Positions 10,466-20,621 of a stretch of DNA of 55,781 nt are shown here, piece after piece. The stretch spans positions 1 to 55,781 of the forward strand of contig CACCHS010000003.1 of the NCBI GenBank assembly GCA_902545825.1. Reading direction: 5' to 3'. This DNA comes from an uncultured Pelagibacteraceae bacterium. Its GTDB lineage: Bacteria > Pseudomonadota > Alphaproteobacteria > Pelagibacterales > Pelagibacteraceae. The position numbers and the translations under genes were made by a program. Below the pieces are notes generated by a model. That model was not told the DNA's origin. It was given only the letters and a program-made list of their open reading frames with translations, and ran no database searches. Positions within the stretch are counted from its first letter, which is position 1; each line of letters opens with the position of its first letter.

Positions 10466-12049
10466 CTAAGTACATTCCAGCAATTTACCAGTAATAAATT
10501 TTTTTTTATGAAAAAGAAGTTTAAAACCAGTTTCAGATACAGTTTTACACTTATATGGCATACTTTTTTTTAAATTCCTCACATGTTGAACAGCTAAAAA
10601 TGGTCTTTTGTAATTAGTATCGATCAATTGCCATTGAGCAAAACAATTAAACTTATTCTTATCAAGAAAAGGTTTCACAGAATGAAGTGGACTAACTAGT
10701 ATACACTTCGCATCATTATCAATAACAGATATTTTTTTTGCCAGCTCTTTTCCACTAATACCTTGATACTCTAGCTCAAATTTCGAAGTTAAATCAAGAG
10801 CTCTGGATGGAAGATTAAACCATACATACTGATATGGATGAATCTTAATATTTTCAAATATAAAAATTGATATTGATACAAAACACAAGGTATAAAAAAA
10901 ATTTTTTGAAAAACTATAAAGAGAAACTACTCCTATTATAAAAAATAAAGGTATTAAAAACATTATATGTCTTAGTTCATCGTAAAGAGTGACATTTCTA
11001 AAAATTAAAATAAGAGGAATTAAAATTGATGTTGCTAAAATTGTTCCAAAAAAAACATTTTTTTTATCACTGGTAAATATTTTTTTTTCGGTAAATGGAA
11101 TTAAAAAAATTCCAAGTAAAATTAAAAAAGGTAATTTTACTGATAGCCAAATAGGTATGTATGTTGGGGGTAAATCTTTTGCATACATGCAGGTGCCAAG
11201 AGTATTTGTACAAACATCGTTATAAAACCTGCCCATTTCTTGAATTGCTGTAATCAGCAACAAGGGGTTTAACCAATACAAAGGATAAAAAATATAAATA
11301 AATAAAAGTACAAAGAAAATAAAAATTAAAATTTTGAAATAAAATTGTTTTAAAAATTTTATAAAATTTATATTTGTTGTAGTTAAATATATTATTAAAC
11401 TAATTAGATATTGAGCCAATATCAATATTCCAGTTACTCTTATTGAAAGTAGAAATGCAGTAGATATCGCTAAAAATATAATACTCTTGGTAGCGATATT
11501 ATTTTTTTCTATTAAGTTTTCAAAAACATTAAAGCTTATGTAAGTGCAAAAAATCCAAGCTGACATGAAAGGTATATCTTTTGGACTAAAAAGTGATTGA
11601 CCAAACAAATATGGATATAGAAGATATATTAAGACCCCAAAATAACAAAAATCATCATTATTAATAATTTTTTTTAGTATTAAATAAAGACAAATACCAG
11701 AGCCAAAAAAAAATAAAAATACAACCAAATGTTTTGAAACTAACTTAGATCCAAAACCATCTATATCTTCATTTTTAATTATTTTTTTTAAAAAAAATTG
11801 AATTGGTTGAGAGATGAATTGAAAACCTATTCCATAATATTTATCTTTATAATTTTCCAAACCTTCATCTAACTTTTCGTTATAAATAATATGATTTTTG
11901 ATATTTTTTGACAGAGCAACGTTGTATTTCCAATTTTCCTCCTCGTGCCATTCATCATGTGAGATACCAACATTTAAAGAGGTAATGCTTCCAACAATCA
12001 AAAATATAAAAAGAAATAAATAGAAAATTCTACTCTTTAAATTTGTCAT
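10466..12049 (-). CDS. Integral membrane glycosyltransferase (GT39/ArnT-PMT-like)
   Basis: 527 aa, many TM segments; N-terminal SHDEWHE acidic loop motif typical of GT-C enzymes. Confidence 0.65.
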   Translation of the reverse strand: MTNLKSRIFYLFLFIFLIVGSITSLNVGISHDEWHEEENWKYNVALSKNIKNHIIYNEKLDEGLENYKDKYYGIGFQFISQPIQFFLKKIIKNEDIDGFGSKLVSKHLVVFLFFFGSGICLYLILKKIINNDDFCYFGVLIYLLYPYLFGQSLFSPKDIPFMSAWIFCTYISFNVFENLIEKNNIATKSIIFLAISTAFLLSIRVTGILILAQYLISLIIYLTTTNINFIKFLKQFYFKILIFIFFVLLFIYIFYPLYWLNPLLLITAIQEMGRFYNDVCTNTLGTCMYAKDLPPTYIPIWLSVKLPFLILLGIFLIPFTEKKIFTSDKKNVFFGTILATSILIPLILIFRNVTLYDELRHIMFLIPLFFIIGVVSLYSFSKNFFYTLCFVSISIFIFENIKIHPYQYVWFNLPSRALDLTSKFELEYQGISGKELAKKISVIDNDAKCILVSPLHSVKPFLDKNKFNCFAQWQLIDTNYKRPFLAVQHVRNLKKSMPYKCKTVSETGFKLLFHKKKFITGKLLECT

Positions 12050-12082
12050 TTAAAAATTTTAGTATTGTAATAAATCTATATT

Positions 12083-12700
12083 TTATCTAGAATAATATTC
12101 AATAACTAGATTTGGTTCCATAACAACCGGATATGGTACTTCTTCGAACTTTGGAACTCTGACGAATTTTAATTTTTTATTTTTTTCATCGACTTGCAAA
12201 TATTCAGGCACTTCTCTTTCTTTATTTGCCAACGCTACATCTATAAAAGCTAATTGTTTTGATTTATCTCTTATCTCAATACTGTCCTCTTCTTTTACCT
12301 GATAGCTAGCGATATTTACTTTTTTTCCATTAACCTTAATATGTCCGTGATTAATCAACTGTCTTGCTGAAAAAATTGTAGTTGCTAATTTTGCTCTGTA
12401 AACTATTGCATCTAATCTTCTTTCCAGAAGACCTATTAAATTCTCAGCTGTATCTCCTTTTTTCTTAATAGCTTTTTTATAAACATTTCTGAATTGTCTT
12501 TCATTCATGTTCCCATAATAAGATTTTAATTTTTGTTTTGCTTGGAGTTGAACGCCGTAATCTGAAGGTTTTGCTGATTTTGTTTGACCGTGTTGTCCCG
12601 GTGGATAACCTCTGGTATTAAAAGGGCTTTTTGGTCTTCCCCATAAATTTACTTTAAGCCTTCTGTCAACTTTATGTTTTGAGTTTAATCTTTTTGTCAT
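12083..12700 (-). CDS. rpsD: 30S ribosomal protein S4
   Basis: [42 protein letters not shown]4 domain. Confidence 0.98.
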   Translation of the reverse strand: MTKRLNSKHKVDRRLKVNLWGRPKSPFNTRGYPPGQHGQTKSAKPSDYGVQLQAKQKLKSYYGNMNERQFRNVYKKAIKKKGDTAENLIGLLERRLDAIVYRAKLATTIFSARQLINHGHIKVNGKKVNIASYQVKEEDSIEIRDKSKQLAFIDVALANKEREVPEYLQVDEKNKKLKFVRVPKFEEVPYPVVMEPNLVIEYYSR

Positions 12701-12728
12701 TTAATTAGTGGCTTTATAAACTTACTCA

Positions 12729-13454
12729 TCATTTTGTCAATCGACCTTTTTTAGCTAAACTTGCAAATACACTCGATAAAATACGTGTTTCTTTATCTGA
12801 AAGTTCCATTCTATAAAAAATGTTTCTTAAATTTTCAAGCATTATAGGTTTTTTTTCTTTTTGTTTAAAAAAATTAATTTCATTTAAATTACTTATACAT
12901 AGATTAATCATTGATTGAATTTCTTTTTTAGAGGCTTTCTTAACCTTTTTTGATTTTTTAAAATGGTTTGATTTAGATTTTAAAAGACTCGATATGAATT
13001 GTGCAATAATAATTACACTATGCGATAAATTTAAAGATTTAAAATTAATATTCGTCGGAATTTGTAAAGTGTAGTTTGCATAACTTATCTCCTTATTTGA
13101 TAGTCCTGATGCTTCTGAACCAAATAAAAATCCAATTTTCTTTCTAAAATCAATTTTTTTTAAATCCTCAAGATTAATATGTTTTACATTTTTATTTCTA
13201 AATCTTGCAGTTGTTGCAATTAATATATCTATACCTCCAAGAGAGCTCTCTAGATTAGTAAATACTTTGCTTTTATTTATTATATCTTTTGCACCTACTG
13301 ATGTTGCTAATATTTTATCATTAGGAAAAATTGGTTTTGGATCAATGATATATAAGTTTTGAAAATTAAAATTCTTTATCGCTCTTGCACAAGCACCAAT
13401 ATTTTCTGAAAGTTGTGGTTTATGCAAAATAAATGTAATTTTGTTCTTATTCAT
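12729..13454 (-). CDS. TrmJ/TrmH-like SpoU family RNA methyltransferase
   Basis: FILHKPQLSENIGACARAIKNF, FLFGSEASGLSNKEI, LNLSHSVIII SPOUT motifs. Confidence 0.88.
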   Translation of the reverse strand: MNKNKITFILHKPQLSENIGACARAIKNFNFQNLYIIDPKPIFPNDKILATSVGAKDIINKSKVFTNLESSLGGIDILIATTARFRNKNVKHINLEDLKKIDFRKKIGFLFGSEASGLSNKEISYANYTLQIPTNINFKSLNLSHSVIIIAQFISSLLKSKSNHFKKSKKVKKASKKEIQSMINLCISNLNEINFFKQKEKKPIMLENLRNIFYRMELSDKETRILSSVFASLAKKGRLTK

Positions 13455-14315
13455 TTATTTGATGCCATGATTTCTATTATAATTGGACAATGTCGAAGGA
13501 TTGATTCCCTTAATGAATTTTTTATCAATATCCCAAATAGAAACCTTTAATGGGTAACATTTTGCAACATCAGATGAATGTTCTGATCCACAGTCTCCTC
13601 CTGGACAAGCAGACAAAACTCCCAATAAATCTGTTTCTGCAAAAAATTCTAAATAATCACCAGGTCTTACAGGACTAGACTTCATAAAATATTGTTTGGT
13701 ATCGTTAGTAAAACCAGTAAGCATAAATACATTTAATACATCGTGTACAATTTTTTCTGCATCGTCTAGTTTGATTTTTTTCTCTTTAACTAAAGCTCTA
13801 GTTAAATTTGAATGACAACAGTAATGATAATCGTTATTTGAAGTTAATTTGTATGTGTAAGGATCACATCTTGTTCCTATAACATCATGAACAGACCCCC
13901 CATCCTTATCATAACCATACCAATCTAATGTGTCCCAAGTGATTGTTGCTAATGATCTGAGATATGGAAAACTACTTAACATTTTATCTCCAACTGAAAT
14001 ATGCGTTCCGTAAAGAGCTCTAGTTTTTCCAGAATAAAACTTTTCTTCCAAATTATCAGCTTGAAATAAATTTAAGTCTCCAACTTGTGGTCCCTCAATA
14101 CTTTCTATTCTAAAAAAATTACCTGATTTAACCTGAAAAGTTTTAGCATCTCTTGGGGGGACTATAACCTCATCAATTTGTTTAATATATTTTCTTGCCT
14201 CGTGTAAAATTTTAAGATTGTCATTTATGCTCTCATTTGGATAGCAAATAACAAGTTCGGCTCCTACCCTGCTTTTAATGTTAGTAGGCTTCTTTGAGAA
14301 CTTCTTAATCTTCAT
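13455..14315 (-). CDS. DUF1989 (urea carboxylase-associated family) protein
   Basis: GDLNLF, CDPYTY, HCCHSNLTRAL, VRPGDYLEFFAETDLLGVLSACPGGDCG. Confidence 0.8.
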   Translation of the reverse strand: MKIKKFSKKPTNIKSRVGAELVICYPNESINDNLKILHEARKYIKQIDEVIVPPRDAKTFQVKSGNFFRIESIEGPQVGDLNLFQADNLEEKFYSGKTRALYGTHISVGDKMLSSFPYLRSLATITWDTLDWYGYDKDGGSVHDVIGTRCDPYTYKLTSNNDYHYCCHSNLTRALVKEKKIKLDDAEKIVHDVLNVFMLTGFTNDTKQYFMKSSPVRPGDYLEFFAETDLLGVLSACPGGDCGSEHSSDVAKCYPLKVSIWDIDKKFIKGINPSTLSNYNRNHGIK

Positions 14316-14323
14316 TATTTAAT

Positions 14324-15424
14324 TTAGTTGATTTTATATATAGCATCAAAATATTCATTAGGAATAAAACATTTTTCATGTAAAATTTTCTTCCAATTTT
14401 TTTTTATTGGATAATTGTCTATAGTATATTTGCTATTTTCAAAATTCGCCCACTGTGTATTTTGACATTTAAAAAATATATTTTTTGACAATCTATCAAA
14501 TTCGTCAAAATAATTCTCTACTTGCTTTTTGTTCATTTCATGAAGACAATCTATAGCAATACTTAAATCGAAAATTTTATTCGGTATATATTTTATTTGG
14601 TCTGGAGTTAAGAATTTAATATCAGCTTTTTCAAATTCATCTTTAATATTTGAGTAATTATTAAAACTTCTAAATTTAAAAATTTTTTTATCTGGAAATG
14701 TTTTTTGAAGATTATATTGAGCGATATATAAAGTAGGCGGTATATCACAAATAGTATATTTTATATCTTTAGTGATTTTTAATAATGATGCGCATGTTCT
14801 TCCAGATCCTGCGCCGATCTCAAGAATATTATGTAATTTATTAATATTTAAATTTTTACTAATAGTGTCCATTTCGATTATACTATTTAAAGATGAAAAA
14901 GAATGTTTTTTTTCATCATAAGTGATGTAAATGGGATTTCCATAATCATCCTCATTAATTTTATCTAAATATTTGTGAAAATTTTTACTTATTAGATAAT
15001 TTAATAAAATTAATGTAAATTTATTATATTTTTTAGATATTTTGTCCTCAACAAAAGTGTATTTTTTGTTTAATTCTGACTCATTTAAATTTATTTTTAT
15101 TTCATAATCGACTATTGGTTTTAATAATTTATAATTCCCCTCACCAAAATAGTGTTTACTTTCAATTGTTTGTTTAAAATTTTCGATACCATAATTTACT
15201 AATAATGAAATATGTTGTTTTGCTAATGCATTCCAGTAAATACTTGAATTTTTAAAATCATTTTGTGAAATAAAATAATCAACCATTAATTTTAGATCAT
15301 TTTCAATTTTCTCTTTTTTTTTTAAGGTAATCCACCATTTTTTAAAATTATCTGAAGTAAGTACTGGGAGTTTGTAAGGTCGAATTTTTCTTATAACTTT
15401 TTTGATAAAATTTCTGATCCTCAT
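14324..15424 (-). CDS. Putative sugar O-methyltransferase
   Basis: NILEIGAGSGRTCASLLK SAM-binding motif, YTICDIPPTLYIAQYNL; resembles the putative sugar O-methyltransferase family. Confidence 0.65.
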   Translation of the reverse strand: MRIRNFIKKVIRKIRPYKLPVLTSDNFKKWWITLKKKEKIENDLKLMVDYFISQNDFKNSSIYWNALAKQHISLLVNYGIENFKQTIESKHYFGEGNYKLLKPIVDYEIKINLNESELNKKYTFVEDKISKKYNKFTLILLNYLISKNFHKYLDKINEDDYGNPIYITYDEKKHSFSSLNSIIEMDTISKNLNINKLHNILEIGAGSGRTCASLLKITKDIKYTICDIPPTLYIAQYNLQKTFPDKKIFKFRSFNNYSNIKDEFEKADIKFLTPDQIKYIPNKIFDLSIAIDCLHEMNKKQVENYFDEFDRLSKNIFFKCQNTQWANFENSKYTIDNYPIKKNWKKILHEKCFIPNEYFDAIYKIN

Positions 15425-17026
15425 TTACTTGCTTGCGGGAGCTTTATCCTTAAATAATTTGAAATCTAAACTGTCAATTAAAGCTTTAAATGATGCATCA
15501 ATAATATTTGGTGACACTCCAATAGTGAACCAATTCTTTCCTTTAGAATCAGTACTTTCGATCGAAACTCTTGTGGTAGCTTCTGTACCTGTGTTTAAAA
15601 TCCTTACCTTATAGTCGACTAATTTTAAATCTTTTAAATATTCAGAATATTTTTCTAACTTAGTAACATTTTTTCTTATAGCATTATCTAGAGCATGAAC
15701 AGGTCCATTACCCTCACCTTCACAGACTATTTTTTCACCATCAACTTCCAATTTTGCTTTTGCTCTAGAGATGATTTTATCTTGATCATTTTTTGATACT
15801 GAGACATCGTATTCTTTAATTGAGATATATCTTGGAATTTCTCCAATTACTCTTCTTGCCAATAACTCAAATGATGCATCAGCTCCATCATAACTGTAAC
15901 CGATGAACTCTCTATCTTTAACCTCTTCTAATAGTTTTTTAACCTTTGGATCATTTTCCTCAATTTCTATTCCAATTGTTTTAAGTCTAGATAAAATATT
16001 TGATTTACCTGATTGATCAGAAACAACTATATTCCTATTGTTACCAACATCCTCTGGATTTATATGCTCATAAGTTTTAGGATCTTTTTGTACTGCTGAG
16101 ACATGCAAGCCACCTTTATGTGAAAATGCTGCAGCTCCAACATATGGTAAATGTTTATTTGGTTTTCTATTTAATATCTCGTCTAGTAACCTTGAACATT
16201 GTGTAATGTGTTTAATATTTTTTTCCTTAATACTTATTTCAAATTTATCTGACAGCTCTTTCTTAAGGTGAAATGTTGGAATAATTGACATTAAGTTAGC
16301 ATTTCCACATCTTTCACCTAATCCATTAATAGTACCTTGTATTTGTCTTGCTCCAGATAAAACGGCTGCTATTGAATTTGCAACAGCATTACCAGTATCA
16401 TTATGTGCATGAATACCTAAATTTTTACCGGGGATATGTTTTGAAACTTCTTTTACTATTTTTGTAACTTCATGAGGAAGTGTACCACCATTAGTATCAC
16501 ATAGAACAATCCATTTCGCACCGTTATCATAGGCAGCTTTAATGCAAGCTAAAGCGTATTTAGAATTTGCTTTGTAGCCATCAAAAAAATGTTCTGCATC
16601 AAACATAAATTCTTTATTATTTTTGACAAAATGTTTTGTTGTTTCTTTGATGTTTTCCAAATTTTCTTCATTAGATATTCCTAATGCAACATCAACATGG
16701 AAATCCCAAGACTTTCCTACTAAACAAACAGACTTAGTATTAGAGTTTAGAATTGCTGACAAACCTAGATCATTTTCGGCACTTCGTCCTGCTTTTTTAG
16801 TCATTCCGAATGCAGTGAAAGTGGAATTTTTTAAATTTAAACCTTTTTGAAAAAATTCTGTATCAGATGGGTTGGCTCCTGGCCAACCTCCCTCTATATA
16901 ATCTACACCCAGATCATCTAAAGCATGTGCAATTTTTGTTTTTTCATCTATTGAAAAATGCACACCTTGGGTTTGAGCTCCATCTCTCAATGTTGTATCA
17001 AATATATATAATCTTTCTTTACTCAT
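15425..17026 (-). CDS. cimA: (R)-citramalate synthase
   Basis: FDTTLRDGAQTQGVHFS, DYIEGGWPGANP, GIHAHNDTGNAVANSI; 533 aa with LeuA-type C-terminal regulatory domain. Confidence 0.9.
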   Translation of the reverse strand: MSKERLYIFDTTLRDGAQTQGVHFSIDEKTKIAHALDDLGVDYIEGGWPGANPSDTEFFQKGLNLKNSTFTAFGMTKKAGRSAENDLGLSAILNSNTKSVCLVGKSWDFHVDVALGISNEENLENIKETTKHFVKNNKEFMFDAEHFFDGYKANSKYALACIKAAYDNGAKWIVLCDTNGGTLPHEVTKIVKEVSKHIPGKNLGIHAHNDTGNAVANSIAAVLSGARQIQGTINGLGERCGNANLMSIIPTFHLKKELSDKFEISIKEKNIKHITQCSRLLDEILNRKPNKHLPYVGAAAFSHKGGLHVSAVQKDPKTYEHINPEDVGNNRNIVVSDQSGKSNILSRLKTIGIEIEENDPKVKKLLEEVKDREFIGYSYDGADASFELLARRVIGEIPRYISIKEYDVSVSKNDQDKIISRAKAKLEVDGEKIVCEGEGNGPVHALDNAIRKNVTKLEKYSEYLKDLKLVDYKVRILNTGTEATTRVSIESTDSKGKNWFTIGVSPNIIDASFKALIDSLDFKLFKDKAPASK

Positions 17027-18384
17027 TTAATTTTCCAGATTGTTTTACCATCTTTATCTTCAATTAAAATACCTTTGTCTAATAGCTCATTTCTAATTTT
17101 ATCTGCTAATTCATAATTTTTTTTATCTCTGGCTTTATTTCTCTCCTCTATTTTCTTTAAAATATCATTTTCAGAAAGTTTTAAATTTTGTTTTTTAAAA
17201 CTATCCCATTCATCTTTTGACTGGTCTAAAAGACCAACAAATTTACATGCAGTTGAAAATATTTCTTTATCTTCCAAAGTTCCATCTTTAGCTTTATCAA
17301 AGAGCTTATGCAGTACAGCTATAAAACCTGGCGTATTTAAATCGTCATATAAAGGTTTTAAATCATTATCCTCTATCAATACCTTTTTATTTACAGGCAC
17401 AAAGCAATTGTACCATTTATCTATAGTTCTATTACATTCATCCATCAGTTTATCATTCCAGTCCAGTGGTTGACTGTAATGAGTGCTCATTAGAGCTAAT
17501 CTTAAAACTTGACCATTATATTTTTTTTTATAATCGCTTATTTTTAAAATATTACCTTGAGACTTAGCCATTTTCTCTTTTGAGATTGTGATAAAATTAT
17601 TGTGCACCCAATAATTTGCAAATTTTTTCGTTTTGTTTGCACAAACAGATTGAGCTATTTCATTCTCATGGTGCGGAAATATTAGGTCTCTTCCACCTCC
17701 ATGAATATCAAATGTATTCCCAAGATATTTTTTTGACATAACAGAACATTCTAAATGCCACCCAGGTCTTCCTTTTCCCCAAGGTGAATTCCATGATGGC
17801 TCATCATCATTTGAAGGCTTCCATAACACAAAATCCTCTGGACTATCCTTATTATCAGATAGTTCTACTCTTGATCCTGCAATTAAATCATCAAGATTTT
17901 TATTTGAGAGTTTTCCATAATCGTCAAAATTTTTAACTTTAAAATAAATATGTTTTTTATTTTCATATGCAAATTTACTTTTAATTAATTCTTGAATCAT
18001 ATTTATCATAGACTCAATATTGTCTGTAGCCTTAGGCTCATACGTTGGAATTTCACAATTTAAATATTTACAATCCTCGTGAAATTTTTTTGTTATATCT
18101 AATGTCAATTCAGAAATTGAAATATTTTTTTCTTTAGAAGATTTAATAATTTTGTCATCAATATCTGTTATATTTCTCACATAGGTTACGGACTTACTTC
18201 CATATTTACATTTGAGAACTTTGAACAATAAATCAAAAACAACTAAAGGTCTTGCATTACCAATATGAGGATCATCATAAACAGTTGGACCACAAACATA
18301 CATGCCAATCTTTTTACTATCAATGGGAACAAATTTTTCTTTTTTTCCTCCAAGGCTATTTGATAAAAAAATATCTTTATTCAT
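17023..18384 (-). CDS. cysS: Cysteinyl-tRNA synthetase
   Basis: MYVCGPTVYDDPHIGNAR, GRPGWHLECSVM, MAKSQGN (KMSKS-like). Confidence 0.96.
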   Translation of the reverse strand: MNKDIFLSNSLGGKKEKFVPIDSKKIGMYVCGPTVYDDPHIGNARPLVVFDLLFKVLKCKYGSKSVTYVRNITDIDDKIIKSSKEKNISISELTLDITKKFHEDCKYLNCEIPTYEPKATDNIESMINMIQELIKSKFAYENKKHIYFKVKNFDDYGKLSNKNLDDLIAGSRVELSDNKDSPEDFVLWKPSNDDEPSWNSPWGKGRPGWHLECSVMSKKYLGNTFDIHGGGRDLIFPHHENEIAQSVCANKTKKFANYWVHNNFITISKEKMAKSQGNILKISDYKKKYNGQVLRLALMSTHYSQPLDWNDKLMDECNRTIDKWYNCFVPVNKKVLIEDNDLKPLYDDLNTPGFIAVLHKLFDKAKDGTLEDKEIFSTACKFVGLLDQSKDEWDSFKKQNLKLSENDILKKIEERNKARDKKNYELADKIRNELLDKGILIEDKDGKTIWKIK

Positions 18385-18429
18385 TATTCTAGGAATATAC
18401 TTAAATATTAGATTTGTGAATCTAATTGA

Positions 18430-19167
18430 TTAGTTGGGAATCTTACAAACTGGAATGGGTTCCATTTTATGTAAGTTAGCTTTTCTTATTTTTAAATATT
18501 TGTCTCTATTTTTAGAGCCTTCGTTATTCATCGCCTCTTCAAGCTCTTTGTATGATAATCCTAATTGACCCTCGTCAGTTCGGCCATCGTCCCATAGTCC
18601 GTCTGTTGGTGGTGCATCTATTATTTCTTTTAAAATTTTAAGTTCTTTACCAAGTTCCCATACTTCTGTTTTATTACAATCAGCTATTGGAGAAATATCA
18701 ACGCCACCGTCTCCATATTTTGTATAAAATCCAACACCAAAATCCTCAACTTTGTTTCCCGTTCCAACCACTATACCCTGATTGGCTGCTGCTACTTGAT
18801 ACAAAGTTGTCATTCTTAATCTTGCTCTTGAATTAGCCATACCGTGTTCACTATCAAATTTAGATAGAGACGTTTTAAAAGTACCAAATAAATTATCTAA
18901 CTCAATTGTATAACCCTCTACATTTGAAAAATTACTTTTTAACCATTCTTGATGTTTTAAACTTAAATTATGTTGTGCACTTTTTTGCTTTATCGGCATA
19001 GATAATACAATGGTCTTCATTCCTGTTAGGGCACATAGAGTACTTGATACAGATGAATCAATACCTCCAGAAATTCCTATAACTAAAGATTTAGCTTTAG
19101 CTGGCATAGAATCTACATACTTTTGTATCCAGTTCTTTATAAAATCTACTTTATTTTTTGGGTCCAT
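18430..19167 (-). CDS. nadE: NAD synthase (ammonia-type)
   Basis: GISGGIDSSVSSTLC, GTGNKVEDFGVGFYTKYGDGGVDISPI; no N-terminal nitrilase domain. Confidence 0.93.
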   Translation of the reverse strand: MDPKNKVDFIKNWIQKYVDSMPAKAKSLVIGISGGIDSSVSSTLCALTGMKTIVLSMPIKQKSAQHNLSLKHQEWLKSNFSNVEGYTIELDNLFGTFKTSLSKFDSEHGMANSRARLRMTTLYQVAAANQGIVVGTGNKVEDFGVGFYTKYGDGGVDISPIADCNKTEVWELGKELKILKEIIDAPPTDGLWDDGRTDEGQLGLSYKELEEAMNNEGSKNRDKYLKIRKANLHKMEPIPVCKIPN

Positions 19168-19206
19168 ATTTCTAGTATATTGAGTCGCCTTAAATAATTA
19201 AAGAGA

Positions 19207-20592
19207 CTAAGATGCCGCTTTAATAATATTTTTTGCGTAATTTGAATTTTTCTTTATTTCATCAGATATTAAAAACGCTAATTCCAGGGATTGATCTGCA
19301 TTCAATCTTGGGTCGCAATGAGTATGATATCTGCTTGATAAATCTTGATCAGAAATATTTTTTGCTCCACCAGTACATTCTGTCACATTTTGTCCAGTCA
19401 TCTCAATATGAAGTCCTCCAGCATAAGACCCTTCGCTTTGATGGACAGCAAAAACATTTTTAACCTCTTTAAGTACATTGTTGAATGGTCTTGTTTTAAA
19501 TCCTGTTGACGACACTAATGTATTGCCATGCATTGGGTCACATGACCAAATTACATTAAGACCCTCTTTTTTAATGCCTCTGATTAGTTTCGGTAGAAAT
19601 TTTTCAACTTTATCGTGTCCAAATCTTGAAATTAAAGTTATTTTTCCTTTTTCATTTTTTGGATTTATTTTTTCACATATTTTTGCAATCTCGTCTGGCT
19701 TTGATGTTGGTCCACATTTGATACCTATTGGATTTTCTATACCTCTACAAAATTCCACATGGCCACCATCAATCTGTCTTGTTCTATCTCCAATCCAAAC
19801 AAAATGAGCTGAAGTGTCATGGTATTCACCAGTGGTTGAGTCTACTCTTGTCATTGCTTCCTCAAATGGTAACAATAAAGCTTCATGAGAAGTCCAAAAG
19901 TTAACAGTTTTTAATCTTCTATTAAAATCTGAATTGATCCCACAAGCATCCATAAACGCTAAGGCATCAGCAATTTTGTCCTCTAGCTCTTTAAACTTTT
20001 TTGCTTGAGGACTTTTCTTTATATAGCCTAAATTCCATAAGTGAACTTTCTTAAGATCAGAAAAGCCACCATGACAAAATGCTCTTATTAAATTTAATGT
20101 GGAAGCAGATTGTGAGTAAGCTTTAAATAATCTTTTTGGGTCAGGCCGTCTAGCTTTCTCTGTAAATTCTATTCCATTGATGTTATCACCCAGATAACTT
20201 GGCAATTCTTTATCACCCTGTTTTTCTGTTGGAGCACTTCTTGGTTTTGAAAATTGGCCTGCAATCCTTCCAAGCTTAACAACAGGTAATGATGCTGAAT
20301 AAGTTAAGACTAATGACATTTGAAGGAATACTTTAAAGTAATCTCTTATTTTATCTGGGTTAAATTCTGCAAAGCTCTCTGCACAATCACCTCCTTGTAA
20401 AAGAAAAGCTTTACCATCAACAACTTCGGCTAACTGATTTTTTAAATGCGTAGTTTCACCTGCAAATACTAATGGGGGAAAGCTCTTAATTTTATTTAAA
20501 ACAATATTAAGATCCTTCTCATCCTCATAACTTGGGATGTGTTTTACGGGATAATTTCTCCAGCTATTTACTTTCCATTTTTTCATAATCAA
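19207..20592 (-). CDS. 3-deoxy-7-phosphoheptulonate synthase, class II
   Basis: LLQGGDCAESF, RIAGQFSKPRS, WSCDPMHGNT, GLHIEMTGQNVTECTGG. Confidence 0.95.
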   Translation of the reverse strand: MIMKKWKVNSWRNYPVKHIPSYEDEKDLNIVLNKIKSFPPLVFAGETTHLKNQLAEVVDGKAFLLQGGDCAESFAEFNPDKIRDYFKVFLQMSLVLTYSASLPVVKLGRIAGQFSKPRSAPTEKQGDKELPSYLGDNINGIEFTEKARRPDPKRLFKAYSQSASTLNLIRAFCHGGFSDLKKVHLWNLGYIKKSPQAKKFKELEDKIADALAFMDACGINSDFNRRLKTVNFWTSHEALLLPFEEAMTRVDSTTGEYHDTSAHFVWIGDRTRQIDGGHVEFCRGIENPIGIKCGPTSKPDEIAKICEKINPKNEKGKITLISRFGHDKVEKFLPKLIRGIKKEGLNVIWSCDPMHGNTLVSSTGFKTRPFNNVLKEVKNVFAVHQSEGSYAGGLHIEMTGQNVTECTGGAKNISDQDLSSRYHTHCDPRLNADQSLELAFLISDEIKKNSNYAKNIIKAAS

Positions 20593-20621
20593 CCTTAGAT
20601 TGTTTTAACAGAGTTTACTGA

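Noticed and set aside
18407-18426. ATTAGATT-tgtg-AATCTAAT inverted repeat between nadE and cysS
   Set aside because: Perfect but only one G-C pair in an 8-bp stem; expected often by chance at this AT content.
19478-19807. 109-aa plus-strand ORF opposite class II DAHP synthase
   Set aside because: Entirely antisense to a conserved gene; no motif.
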